A DNA stretch of 7,944 bases, taken from an uncultured Lachnospiraceae bacterium (GTDB taxonomy: Bacteria; Bacillota; Clostridia; Lachnospirales; Lachnospiraceae). This document shows, in pieces, positions 1 through 6,182 of the stretch. The DNA is taken from the NCBI GenBank assembly GCA_905236365.1, contig CAJOPP010000379.1, forward strand, positions 1-7,944. Reading direction: 5' to 3'. How positions within the stretch are numbered: position 1 is the stretch's first letter; every line of letters starts with the position of its first letter. Under the pieces are notes generated by a model, which searched no databases, was not told the DNA's origin, and saw only the letters and a program-made list of their open reading frames with translations. Both the position numbers and the translations under genes were made by a program.

Positions 1-630
1 ATGATCTGCCAACTCTGCTATCTCATCGTTATGTGTTATCATTACGATTGTCTGACCAAACATTGAACTTGTTTCCTGTAAAAGCTTAATTACCTCAGCA
101 CTATTACGGCTGTCAAGATTACCGGTGGGCTCATCTGCCAGAATAATTGATGGCTTTGACACTAATGCACGCGCTATCGCAACCCTCTGCTGCTGACCTC
201 CTGAAAGAGAATTCGGAAGATTCTTAAGCTTCTTCTCAAGCCCAAGTATCTTAACGACTTTATCTAAATACTTCTTATCTACGCTTCTTCCATCCAGTTC
301 CATAGGGAGCACAATGTTTTCATATACATTAAGCATGGGTATCAAATTATAATTTTGAAAAATAAAACCTATATTGCGACGTCTGAATATCGTCAGCTCT
401 TCGTCCGTTTTACTTCTGAGTTTTTCTCCGTTTATAATAACTTCCCCGTCAGTAGGTGTATCAAGTCCTCCTATCATATTGAGTAAAGTAGATTTTCCGC
501 TTCCGGATGCTCCCACTATAGCCATAAATTCACCCTTCTCAACTGAGAGACTCACACCATCAAGAGCATGTGTACAGTTGTCACCTTCACCGTAGATTTT
601 TTTTAAATTTACAGTTTCTAATATTTTCAA
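1..630 (-). CDS. ABC transporter ATP-binding protein, MacB/LolD type (3' end beyond the window)
   Basis: This is the nucleotide-binding subunit of an ABC exporter or lipoprotein/peptide-type transporter. It would hydrolyse ATP at the inner face of the membrane to drive an FtsX-like permease that is probably encoded next, off the window. The 210 visible codons show Walker A GASGSGKST (residues 40-48), Q-loop Q92, signature LSGGQQQR (142-149), Walker B IILADEP (162-168) followed by TGNLD, and the switch histidine H200. The TGNLDS motif and the LDGVSLSVEKGE start are typical of the MacB/LolD/BceA-like group. The start is TTG at 630: AAGGAG lies 11 nt upstream and the first residues (LKILETVNLKK) fit the family; there is no in-frame ATG upstream. 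Ile codons are unusual: 11 of 19 are ATA, against 3 of 13 in the first 80 codons of the neighbouring ptsI. The family assignment is secure; the substrate is unknown. Confidence 0.93.
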   Translation of the reverse strand, partial: MKILETVNLKKIYGEGDNCTHALDGVSLSVEKGEFMAIVGASGSGKSTLLNMIGGLDTPTDGEVIINGEKLRSKTDEELTIFRRRNIGFIFQNYNLIPMLNVYENIVLPMELDGRSVDKKYLDKVVKILGLEKKLKNLPNSLSGGQQQRVAIARALVSKPSIILADEPTGNLDSRNSAEVIKLLQETSSMFGQTIVMITHNDEIAELADH

Positions 631-901
631 AATATAATGCACTCCTTCCAATCATCAAAATATGCCGTAATCAGATGCATAGTCACCTCGCATTTACATT
701 TCTTATCAAAAAATACGATTCACCACTATATCACTGTCTTTTTACAGAATATCAAACAAGATAACCATCACCTGCTTATTTCCATGTCTTGCAATAACAT
801 CGCTCATCCTAAGAGTTTCAGTCAGTACAAAAACAAATTGCTCCATCACTTATGACAAAATCTCTCCCGCCGCTTCAACCGCATTTGCAGTAAAAAGCAG
901 G
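631..901. other. Intergenic region between ptsI and the ABC ATPase gene
   Basis: This 271 bp stretch has no intact gene on either strand. Short plus-strand frames here have no ribosome binding site or recognisable product. The minus strand carries the GGDEF-like remnant and, at 642-649, the ribosome binding site of the ABC gene. I see no strong GC-rich hairpin with a T-run after the ptsI stop, so the end of the ptsI transcript is not obvious. No convincing promoter for the ABC gene was found. A weak candidate is a TATTTT -10 near 656-661, but its -35 is poor. Confidence 0.6.
645..849 (-). pseudogene. Probable decayed GGDEF-like domain fragment
   Basis: No open gene is present, but the minus-strand translation from 849 reads like the second half of a degenerate GGDEF domain: VMEQFVFVLTETLR, then MSDVIARHGNKQVMVILF. 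This fits the family pattern of a helix, LRxxDV(I/V)AR(Y/H)G, and a hydrophobic strand where GGDEF would lie. A TAA stop follows at 744-742, and the same frame continues KDSDIVVNRIF before TGA at 708. A one-base shift then gives DKKCKCEVTMHLITAYFDD, which resembles the following strand. In-frame TAA at 852-850 separates it from any upstream part. The GGDEF signature itself is replaced (GNKQV), so the ancestor may already have been a non-catalytic variant. The homology is judged by eye from the pattern only; chance is possible. Confidence 0.45.
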
Positions 902-2539
902 TCATCTCTCCGTTTGATCGGTTAGGTCAATTTCCCGAATCACTTTTCTGAGAGGCAGCACCGATTGCGGATTGACGGACAGTTCATCGATTCCCATCCG
1001 CAGGAACGTTTCCGTAAGGCTCAAATCCGCTCCCAGTTCTCCACAGATACCTACCCATATTCCATGCCGGTGCCCGGCTTCAATTGTCATCTGAATAGCT
1101 TTCAGCACTGCAGGATGATGGGTGTCAAGCCATGGCTCCAATTCCGCATTCTGCCGATCGATTGCCAACATATATTGTGTCAGGTCATTTGTTCCGATAG
1201 AAAAGAAATCACATTGCTCTGCCAACTCATCTGCACAAAACACCGCTGCCGGTGTCTCAATCATAATGCCTACCTGATAATTTCCTACCTTCACGCCCTC
1301 TTGTTCAAGTTCCTCCCTGCATGTTTCTAAAAGCTGTTTTGCTTCATTTAATTCCTTTACACTGATGATCATCGGAAACATAATCGCCAGATTACCATAT
1401 GCCGATGCACGCAGAAGTGCTCTTAGCTGTGTTTTAAAAAAATCTGTGCGGGTCAGACAGATTCGAATTGCCCGATACCCTAATGCCGGATTCTCTTCCT
1501 TTCCAAGATCCATGTATTCAGCTGTTTTATCCGCACCAAGGTCACAGGTCCGAATCACCACAAGTTTTGGTGAAAGTGACTCCAGGGCCAATTTGTAAAA
1601 TGCAAACTGTTCGTCTTCTGTTGGATAGTCTTTGCTGTTCAAATAGATAAACTCTGAACGGAAGAGTCCGACTCCCTCCGCATCATTTGCCTGTACCATG
1701 CCAATATCTGACGGTCCTCCAATATTGGCATATACTTTGATGGTAGTTCCGTCAATTGTCATGTTTTCTTTTCCCTTCAGCTCTTGCAGAAGGGCAATTT
1801 TTTTCTCATCCTCTTTTCTCTTTGTCGTGAGACTTGCAAGAAGCTCATCATTTGGTTCCACGTAAACAAGGGAATTATATCCATCAATAACTCCCAGCTT
1901 GCCATCCCAGCTGTCATCCATCTCCTTACACTGTATAATGGTTGGCAGATTCATACTCCGCGATAGAATTGCGGTATGACTGTTCATACTCCCCTCCCTG
2001 GTTATTATTCCAAGCAGAAGGGATTCTTTCAATTTGACAGTCGCCGACGGAGTCAGATCTTCTGCTGCAAGAATAATCGGTTCTGATTCCGGCATAAAAT
2101 CCGAATCATCCCCTAACAACACATCCAGTACTTCCTGCTTTATGTCCAGAATATCCGCACTTCTTGCCTGCATATAAGAATCATCCATCTGCTCAAAGAC
2201 CTGTGCCATGTTATCAAATGCCATATTCACAGCATATTCTGCCGTTCTCTTCTGTCCTGTAATAATCTCTTTTACTGTATCCTTCAGATCCTCATCCTCT
2301 AACATGATAGCATGCGCTTTAAATATCTCTGCACTTTCTTTCTCCGCAACTTCCAATGCCCTGTTATATAATCCGTTCTGCCGGGCAATTGCCTTTTTCA
2401 CTGCTGTTTCCAGTTTTATGATTTCACCATCAATATCAGAAATAATTGACTCATCGATTACATACTTCGGAGCCTTGTAAATCTTTATCTTTCCAATTGC
2501 AATTCCATTCAGTACGCTTTTTCCGGTTGCTACTTGCAT
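902..2539 (-). CDS. ptsI: Phosphoenolpyruvate-protein phosphotransferase (PTS enzyme I)
   Basis: Enzyme I takes phosphate from phosphoenolpyruvate onto a histidine and passes it to HPr, the first step of all PTS sugar uptake; it acts in the cytosol as a dimer. The 545 residues contain the swivelling N-terminal domain with the phosphorylated histidine in NSHTAILSR (H188). The PEP-binding barrel has GVGLFRSEF (289-297, R293), the arginine of VVIRTCDLGADK (R330), the second signature DFFSIGTNDLTQYMLAIDR (444-462) and the active-site cysteine in GICGELGAD (C499). The length is slightly below the 575 residues of E. coli enzyme I, the shortfall being at the C-terminus as in many Firmicutes. ATG at 2539 follows AAAGGAG with a short 4-nt gap, and the MQVATGKSVLNGIAIG start fits the family. 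No ptsH adjoins it, unlike the usual ptsHI operon, and it has its own promoter. Confidence 0.97.
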   Translation of the reverse strand: MQVATGKSVLNGIAIGKIKIYKAPKYVIDESIISDIDGEIIKLETAVKKAIARQNGLYNRALEVAEKESAEIFKAHAIMLEDEDLKDTVKEIITGQKRTAEYAVNMAFDNMAQVFEQMDDSYMQARSADILDIKQEVLDVLLGDDSDFMPESEPIILAAEDLTPSATVKLKESLLLGIITREGSMNSHTAILSRSMNLPTIIQCKEMDDSWDGKLGVIDGYNSLVYVEPNDELLASLTTKRKEDEKKIALLQELKGKENMTIDGTTIKVYANIGGPSDIGMVQANDAEGVGLFRSEFIYLNSKDYPTEDEQFAFYKLALESLSPKLVVIRTCDLGADKTAEYMDLGKEENPALGYRAIRICLTRTDFFKTQLRALLRASAYGNLAIMFPMIISVKELNEAKQLLETCREELEQEGVKVGNYQVGIMIETPAAVFCADELAEQCDFFSIGTNDLTQYMLAIDRQNAELEPWLDTHHPAVLKAIQMTIEAGHRHGIWVGICGELGADLSLTETFLRMGIDELSVNPQSVLPLRKVIREIDLTDQTER

Positions 2540-2568
2540 ATTGCTCCTTTCTGCCGCTTGTTTTGACT

Positions 2569-2587
2569 AATCAGATTCTTTCTGATT
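2569..2587. repeat. Perfect 7-bp inverted repeat at the ptsI transcription start
   Basis: The arms AATCAGA (2569-2575) and TCTGATT (2581-2587) are separated by 5 nt. The repeat abuts the proposed ptsI -10 box and covers the predicted transcription start. It could therefore be an operator for a dimeric repressor or a small 5' hairpin in the mRNA. The symmetry is seen directly; any role is inference. Confidence 0.45.
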
Positions 2588-2588
2588 T

Positions 2589-2617
2589 ATCATACCACAA
2601 TTTTCATTCTCTTTCCA
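2589..2617 (-). promoter_or_regulatory. Candidate sigma-A promoter of ptsI
   Basis: On the minus strand, -35 TGGAAA (2617-2612) and -10 TATGAT (2594-2589) are separated by 17 nt; they match consensus at 4/6 and 5/6 positions. The predicted start is near 2582, giving a leader of about 43 nt before the ptsI ATG. The position is right for ptsI, but it is called by eye. Confidence 0.5.
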
Positions 2618-2796
2618 TACCGCAAACATAACAATACTCGTACTCAGTAACCGCTCAGCCGTTAACTTCACTGTTCCGCATCGGACACAGCTTCGCATTC
2701 CGATATGCCCGGTATTTGTACAATTTGCATTGTTGGCACGCGGTCCGCAGCAAGTGCAGGCGGCTGAAGGTTGAACTGTTACCCAAACCACCACTG
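2618..2796. other. Unassigned block between divergent promoters, with Cys-rich minus-strand frame
   Basis: The block is richer in GC than its flanks, mainly between 2670 and 2770. On the minus strand a frame stays open from about 2836 to a stop at 2567. It carries a cysteine cluster: CTCC, then NC, then SCVRCG about 16 residues later, resembling an irregular zinc-binding knuckle. No ATG stands at its 5' end (only TTG or GTG), there is no good ribosome binding site, and its end overlaps the ptsI promoter. At RNA level the same stretch has a 6-bp inverted repeat, ATCGGA (2680-2685) with TCCGAT (2699-2704), and a 5-bp hairpin around 2719-2732. It could be a small Cys-rich protein gene, a gene remnant or a structured non-coding RNA; I recognise none of these. 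Confidence 0.3.
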
Positions 2797-2826
2797 TTGA
2801 AAAACAATATCCTTTTATGCTAAGAT
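2797..2826 (+). promoter_or_regulatory. Candidate extended -10 promoter of the G3E GTPase gene
   Basis: TTGAAA (2797-2802) and TAAGAT (2821-2826) are 18 nt apart. The -10 is preceded by TGC at 2818-2820, which makes an extended -10 element. The predicted start lies about 28 nt before the ATG at 2860, and GAGGAG (2846-2851) serves as ribosome binding site 8 nt from the ATG. The agreement of all elements makes this the best promoter in the window. Confidence 0.62.
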
Positions 2827-2859
2827 AGAGAAACAAAATGAATTAGAGGAGATTCTGTT

Positions 2860-3903
2860 ATGATTAAAGTAGACCTTATCACCGGATTTTTAGGTTCCGG
2901 AAAGACCACATTCATAAAAAATTATGCACACTATCTGATGAGTAAAGGTGAAAAAATCGGTATTATCGAAAATGACTATGGTGCAATCAATATAGACATG
3001 CTGCTCCTTTCCGAAGCACTCGGAAACGATTGTGATCTGGAAATGGTAGTGGCATCTGACCCGGATTGCCACCGCCGAAGATTTAAAACAAAATTAATTG
3101 CCATGGGGATGCAGGGGTATGATCGTGTCATTGTGGAACCCTCCGGTATATATGATGTTGATGAATTCTTTGATGTGTTATACGAAGAACCACTTGACCG
3201 CTGGTATGAAATTGGTAACGTTATTGCCATCGTAGATGCCAAATTGGAAAATGAAATGTCCAAAGCTTCCAATTACCTTCTGGTATCCCAGATTGCCGAA
3301 GCGGGAAAAGTTATCTTTAGCAAAACCGATGAAGCCACAAGAGCCGATATCCAACAGACAATATCCCATATGAATTGTGCATTGGAACAATTTCAATGCA
3401 AGCGCAGATACACAGAACCCGATACCGATCCAGCGGATATCACCGTATCAGAAGAACGATTGAACAAAACCACTTCAAGTTCTTCCAATCATCAAAATGA
3501 CACTGTCATTAAGTCCTGGGATAAACTGACCAATGAAGACTACGAACAGATTGCAGCTTGCGGATATGTACTTCAGGATCATATCAAAATGATGGTAACG
3601 GAAGACAATAACTACCGCTCTTTGTTTTATTTTCATGTCACAATGCCGAACGATCGGCTGAAAGATATGGTAACCGAATTATTCGGAAATTCTTCCTACG
3701 GACATATATTACGCATTAAGGGGTTTATTCCAACCGCACCAGACCATTGGATTCAACTGAATGCCACCGCTTCGGAGATTGATATCACTCCTGCCAATAA
3801 CGGTCAGGAAGTCATCATTGTAATCGGAGAAGCACTCAATGAAGAAAAAATCAGTGACTATATCAAACACTGCAGTGATAGTCAGAACTTTTCTGACTTG
3901 TAA
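2860..3903 (+). CDS. CobW/G3E-family P-loop GTPase lacking the CxCC motif
   Basis: G3E GTPases (COG0523) are metallochaperones or metal-insertion GTPases in the cytosol. This 347-residue protein has Walker A GFLGSGKTT (9-17), IENDYGAINID in the switch region (36-46), VEPSGI (92-97), the IVDA strand (124-127) and SKTD (154-157) in place of the base-specifying NKxD. It ends in a CobW_C-like domain with GHILRIKGFI. The canonical GCxCC metal site that should follow the switch region is absent: the matching place reads VVASDPDCHRRRF (63-75), leaving only C58, C70 and H71 as possible ligands. A Ser/Asn/Thr-rich linker (about 203-217) separates the two domains. It is divergent from ptsI and convergent with the MATE gene, overlapping its end by 22 bp. 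Neither neighbour suggests a metal. The family is well supported; the metal and client are unknown. Confidence 0.88.
   Translation: MIKVDLITGFLGSGKTTFIKNYAHYLMSKGEKIGIIENDYGAINIDMLLLSEALGNDCDLEMVVASDPDCHRRRFKTKLIAMGMQGYDRVIVEPSGIYDVDEFFDVLYEEPLDRWYEIGNVIAIVDAKLENEMSKASNYLLVSQIAEAGKVIFSKTDEATRADIQQTISHMNCALEQFQCKRRYTEPDTDPADITVSEERLNKTTSSSSNHQNDTVIKSWDKLTNEDYEQIAACGYVLQDHIKMMVTEDNNYRSLFYFHVTMPNDRLKDMVTELFGNSSYGHILRIKGFIPTAPDHWIQLNATASEIDITPANNGQEVIIVIGEALNEEKISDYIKHCSDSQNFSDL
3855..3898. repeat. Cluster of dyad symmetries at a convergent gene overlap
   Basis: Three symmetries lie within 44 bp. TGACTAT (3855-3861) pairs with ATAGTCA (3878-3884). CACTGCAGTG (3868-3877) is a perfect 10-bp palindrome. 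AGTCAGAA (3880-3887) pairs with TTCTGACT (3891-3898) across a 3-nt loop. The first and third share bases and cannot form together. The cluster sits over the last codons of both convergent genes. Neither strand has a clear U-run after the stems, so a classical terminator is not shown, although a bidirectional transcript end is plausible. Confidence 0.45.
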
Positions 3904-5201
3904 AACAAAATGGAGAGTATGGTTGCAACACTCCACCCAATTGGCCATGCGCACCAGATTCCGGTTGCCTGAAGTGCTGTGGCAGACAAAAAGATTGCTC
4001 CCACAACGCGAAGGGTAAGATCAGTAAAGGTTGCAATCATAAATTTCCCCATCAAACTTGCTCCCCGCAGAATTCCATCCGCAACCAGTTTTGCCGAAAT
4101 CACAAAATAGAATGGTGACAGAATTCTTAAATACTTAATTCCCGTATCTATCGCCAGCCTTGTAGGCTCGTCCATAAATAGCTGCAACAAAATGTCTCCT
4201 ACAAAGAAATACAAAAGAAACAGCGGTACGCTAATCAGCCAGACCATCTTAAGTCCTGCCCGAAATCCCGCCTTCACACGCTCCGTCTTCCCTGCACCAA
4301 TATTCTGAGCTGTATAATTAGAGATTCCATTGCCCAGTGTTGTATAGGATGTGATCACAAGATTATTCAATTTCACACCCGCAGCATAACCGGCAATTAC
4401 ACTTGCCCCAAACCCATTGATCACACTCTGTATGATAATGTTGCCAACAGATATAAAACTCTGCTGCAAGATACTTGGTATCGCAATTTTTACAAATTTA
4501 GAGAAAATATGTCGTGAAAACAATTTCACATGCTTTCCCACCTGCAAAGCATGAATTCTTCTCCATATTACAATCAATGCCAATATACAACTGATTCCCT
4601 GACAGATAAAAGTCGCCCATGCAACTCCTGCCACACCCATATGAAATGCCTTCACAAACCAGATGTCTGCTGCAATATTAGCAGTAGATGAAATTGTCAA
4701 AAAGAGAAACGGCGTTTTCGAGTCCCCCAAAGCAGAAAAAATTCCCGTTGCAATATTGTAGAAAAAAATAAACGGAAGTCCCCACACATAAATGTCCATA
4801 TAAAGTTTGGAATCCGCATAAATCTCCTTGGGCGTATGAATCATCTGCAACAGGCTTCCACAGCCAAGAATTCCAACTAACATCAGGATGCCGCATACAA
4901 CCGCACTTGTAATCATAGCCGTGGTGATCGCCGTTTTCATACTCCTTAAGTCCTTTGCACCAAAAAATTCTGATACGATCACCGAACAGCCTATATTGCA
5001 ACCAAATGCAAATGCGATAAAGATCAGTGTAATTTCATAGCTGTTACCCACCGCTGCAAGTGCATTCTCCCCTATAAACTTTCCCGCCACAAGACTGTCT
5101 GCAATATTATAAAGCTGTTGAAATATAATACTTCCAAATAGTGGAAGACAAAACCGCCACAGTACCTTCTGTGGCTCTCCTACTGTTAAGTCCTTATTCA
5201 T
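3882..5201 (-). CDS. MATE family efflux transporter
   Basis: MATE proteins are 12-helix inner-membrane antiporters that export drugs or metabolites in exchange for Na+ or H+. The 439-residue length and two-lobe layout are normal for the family. Family features seen include QLYNIADSLVAGKFIG (29-44) in helix 1, SEFFGAKD (77-84) after helix 2, FSALGDSKTP (155-164) between helices 4 and 5, and the second-lobe counterparts GYAAGVKLNN (271-280) and AQNIGAGK (298-305). The start ATG at 5201 follows AAGGAG with about 10 nt between. The protein is highly hydrophobic throughout with short charged loops. Its stop lies inside the convergent GTPase gene. It is closest in character to the broad clostridial MATE group often labelled NorM/DinF-like; the substrate cannot be read from sequence. 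Confidence 0.95.
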   Translation of the reverse strand: MNKDLTVGEPQKVLWRFCLPLFGSIIFQQLYNIADSLVAGKFIGENALAAVGNSYEITLIFIAFAFGCNIGCSVIVSEFFGAKDLRSMKTAITTAMITSAVVCGILMLVGILGCGSLLQMIHTPKEIYADSKLYMDIYVWGLPFIFFYNIATGIFSALGDSKTPFLFLTISSTANIAADIWFVKAFHMGVAGVAWATFICQGISCILALIVIWRRIHALQVGKHVKLFSRHIFSKFVKIAIPSILQQSFISVGNIIIQSVINGFGASVIAGYAAGVKLNNLVITSYTTLGNGISNYTAQNIGAGKTERVKAGFRAGLKMVWLISVPLFLLYFFVGDILLQLFMDEPTRLAIDTGIKYLRILSPFYFVISAKLVADGILRGASLMGKFMIATFTDLTLRVVGAIFLSATALQATGIWCAWPIGWSVATILSILFYKSEKF

Positions 5202-5252
5202 ATCTTCTTTACTCCTTGCTTTCCTTTATCCCAATAACAAAAAGGGAGAATA

Positions 5253-5286
5253 AATACTAATCACGGAATCCTTCCATTTTAGTATT
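5253..5286. repeat. 8-bp inverted repeat upstream of the MATE gene
   Basis: AATACTAA (5253-5260) and TTAGTATT (5279-5286) are perfect complements with an 18-nt centre. That centre itself contains GGAA (5265-5268) and TTCC (5272-5275) around almost the same axis. It lies 52-85 bp before the MATE start codon and downstream of the lipoprotein gene. It may be an operator for MATE regulation or a weak terminator for the upstream gene; no T-run supports the latter. Confidence 0.45.
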
Positions 5287-5298
5287 CATCCCCCTCAC

Positions 5299-5318
5299 TT
5301 CATGCTTTTTACCATGAA
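5299..5318. repeat. 6-bp inverted repeat after the lipoprotein gene
   Basis: TTCATG (5299-5304) and CATGAA (5313-5318) flank an 8-nt A/T-rich loop, about 38 bp past the lipoprotein stop on the minus strand. It is a short hairpin without a U-run and may help end or stabilise that transcript. Such a short repeat could also be chance. Confidence 0.25.
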
Positions 5319-5355
5319 CCGATACTTCTGTCCCGGACTCCTATAAGCACTTGGT

Positions 5356-6015
5356 TCAATCCTTCGCCTGTAATGCACTCACATAAGCTGTACTGTAAAA
5401 GGTACAATAAAATGCCTTCGCTTCCTCTGCATTCACCCGGGTAATCATAATCGTGGCACCATCTGTCTCCCATCGGAACACATTATCTGCCTTTGTACCA
5501 GAAGAATCTCCATATAACGACTGCATTTCCCCGGTAATCTTATCATCGATCGCATTCAATTCATCTTCATCTGCCACTTCGCAGAACCACCGGATATATA
5601 CCAGTTGATCCCCACCATCAAATCCATAACAAACGGTTCCTTTTTTATCCTGATATTCACAGTCATAATTATATTCCTTACCACCTGCCATAGACACTTT
5701 GATATCTGTTTCCGGACACTCTCCAAACTGTTCTTTGATTGTTTCATAACGATCTCCGATTTTGATGTCCGTAAAAGGAACTTCTACCGGTTTGACTTCT
5801 TCTGTTACCGTGATAACCTTTACCTCTTCCTCATCCTGTACTGTCTCACCGGACTCTTCACTACTTATCTCCTCTTGTTCTGCTTTCTGACTGCTCTCTG
5901 CCTGTTCAGAATTTGAAATCTGATTTTCTGTTTTTGTGTCCCCACAGCCAGCCAACATACATGCTGCAGTAAAAATCATTGCAATTTTTGCAAATTTTCT
6001 CATAATAAATACCAT
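5356..6015 (-). CDS. Putative lipoprotein with SmpA/BamE-like C-terminal domain
   Basis: I do not recognise a named family. The protein starts with a charged n-region and a hydrophobic stretch ending in lipobox LAGC, so C24 (counting from the first Met) would be lipidated and the protein anchored on the outer face of the membrane. Residues 25-75 form a Glu/Ser-rich linker. The remaining ~140 residues begin with PFTDIKIGDRYETIKEQFGE, which resembles the IxxGMTxxxVxxxLG start of SmpA/OmlA (BamE-like) domains, and continue with alternating strands and two or more cysteines. Two starts are possible: ATG at 6015 behind a weak GGAAA, or ATG at 6003 (MRKFAK), which has no clear ribosome site but gives a more usual signal peptide. 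It lies between a MutS-like gene and a MATE gene, with gaps on both sides that suggest its own transcript. Confidence 0.8.
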   Translation of the reverse strand: MVFIMRKFAKIAMIFTAACMLAGCGDTKTENQISNSEQAESSQKAEQEEISSEESGETVQDEEEVKVITVTEEVKPVEVPFTDIKIGDRYETIKEQFGECPETDIKVSMAGGKEYNYDCEYQDKKGTVCYGFDGGDQLVYIRWFCEVADEDELNAIDDKITGEMQSLYGDSSGTKADNVFRWETDGATIMITRVNAEEAKAFYCTFYSTAYVSALQAKD

Positions 6016-6182
6016 GAATAAGTTTCCATTGCCGGAGTGACTTATCTTTTCCTTTCACAAAGTCAACAACCTTGCAGTATTTACCACATTCTTATCGGTT
6101 GCCTTATACACCTTACCATTTCTTACCGATTATTGCAATCCATTTTTTACTTTTTCGCGTGTACTCATTTTCTGCGTTACTC
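6016..6182. other. Intergenic region between the MutS-like and lipoprotein genes
   Basis: This 167-bp AT-rich stretch has stops in all minus-strand frames and no gene. It contains the inverted pair ATCGGT (6094-6099) and ACCGAT (6125-6130) with a 25-nt gap. TTCTTA also occurs twice, at 6089-6094 and 6120-6125. A TTGACT box occurs on the minus strand near 6060-6065 but has no matching -10 at a normal distance. No clear promoter or terminator could be called. Confidence 0.5.

Noticed and set aside
374..595. Plus-strand frame of 73 codons
   Set aside because: It is antisense to the conserved ABC ATPase motifs and shows only Ser/Pro-rich shadow composition.
637..855. Overlapping short plus-strand frames in the ptsI-ABC gap
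   Set aside because: They have no ribosome binding sites and no recognisable domain, while the minus strand gives a family-like pattern.
841..901. Terminator after ptsI
   Set aside because: No stem of useful length followed by a T-run could be found in the minus-strand direction.
965..1330. Plus-strand frame of 121 codons inside ptsI
   Set aside because: It lies opposite conserved enzyme I motifs and has no independent start signals or recognisable domain.
2567..2836. Minus-strand 89-codon frame as a confirmed gene
   Set aside because: It needs a TTG start with no ribosome site, overlaps both proposed promoters and has no recognised family. It is kept only as an unassigned block.
4678..5001. 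Second minus-strand frame within the MATE gene
   Set aside because: It is a frame shadow of a transporter that is intact from start to stop.
5605..5916. Plus-strand hydrophobic 103-codon frame that might pass for a membrane protein
   Set aside because: It is the complement of the Glu-rich linker of the lipoprotein gene, which yields Phe/Leu-rich antisense; there is no ribosome binding site.
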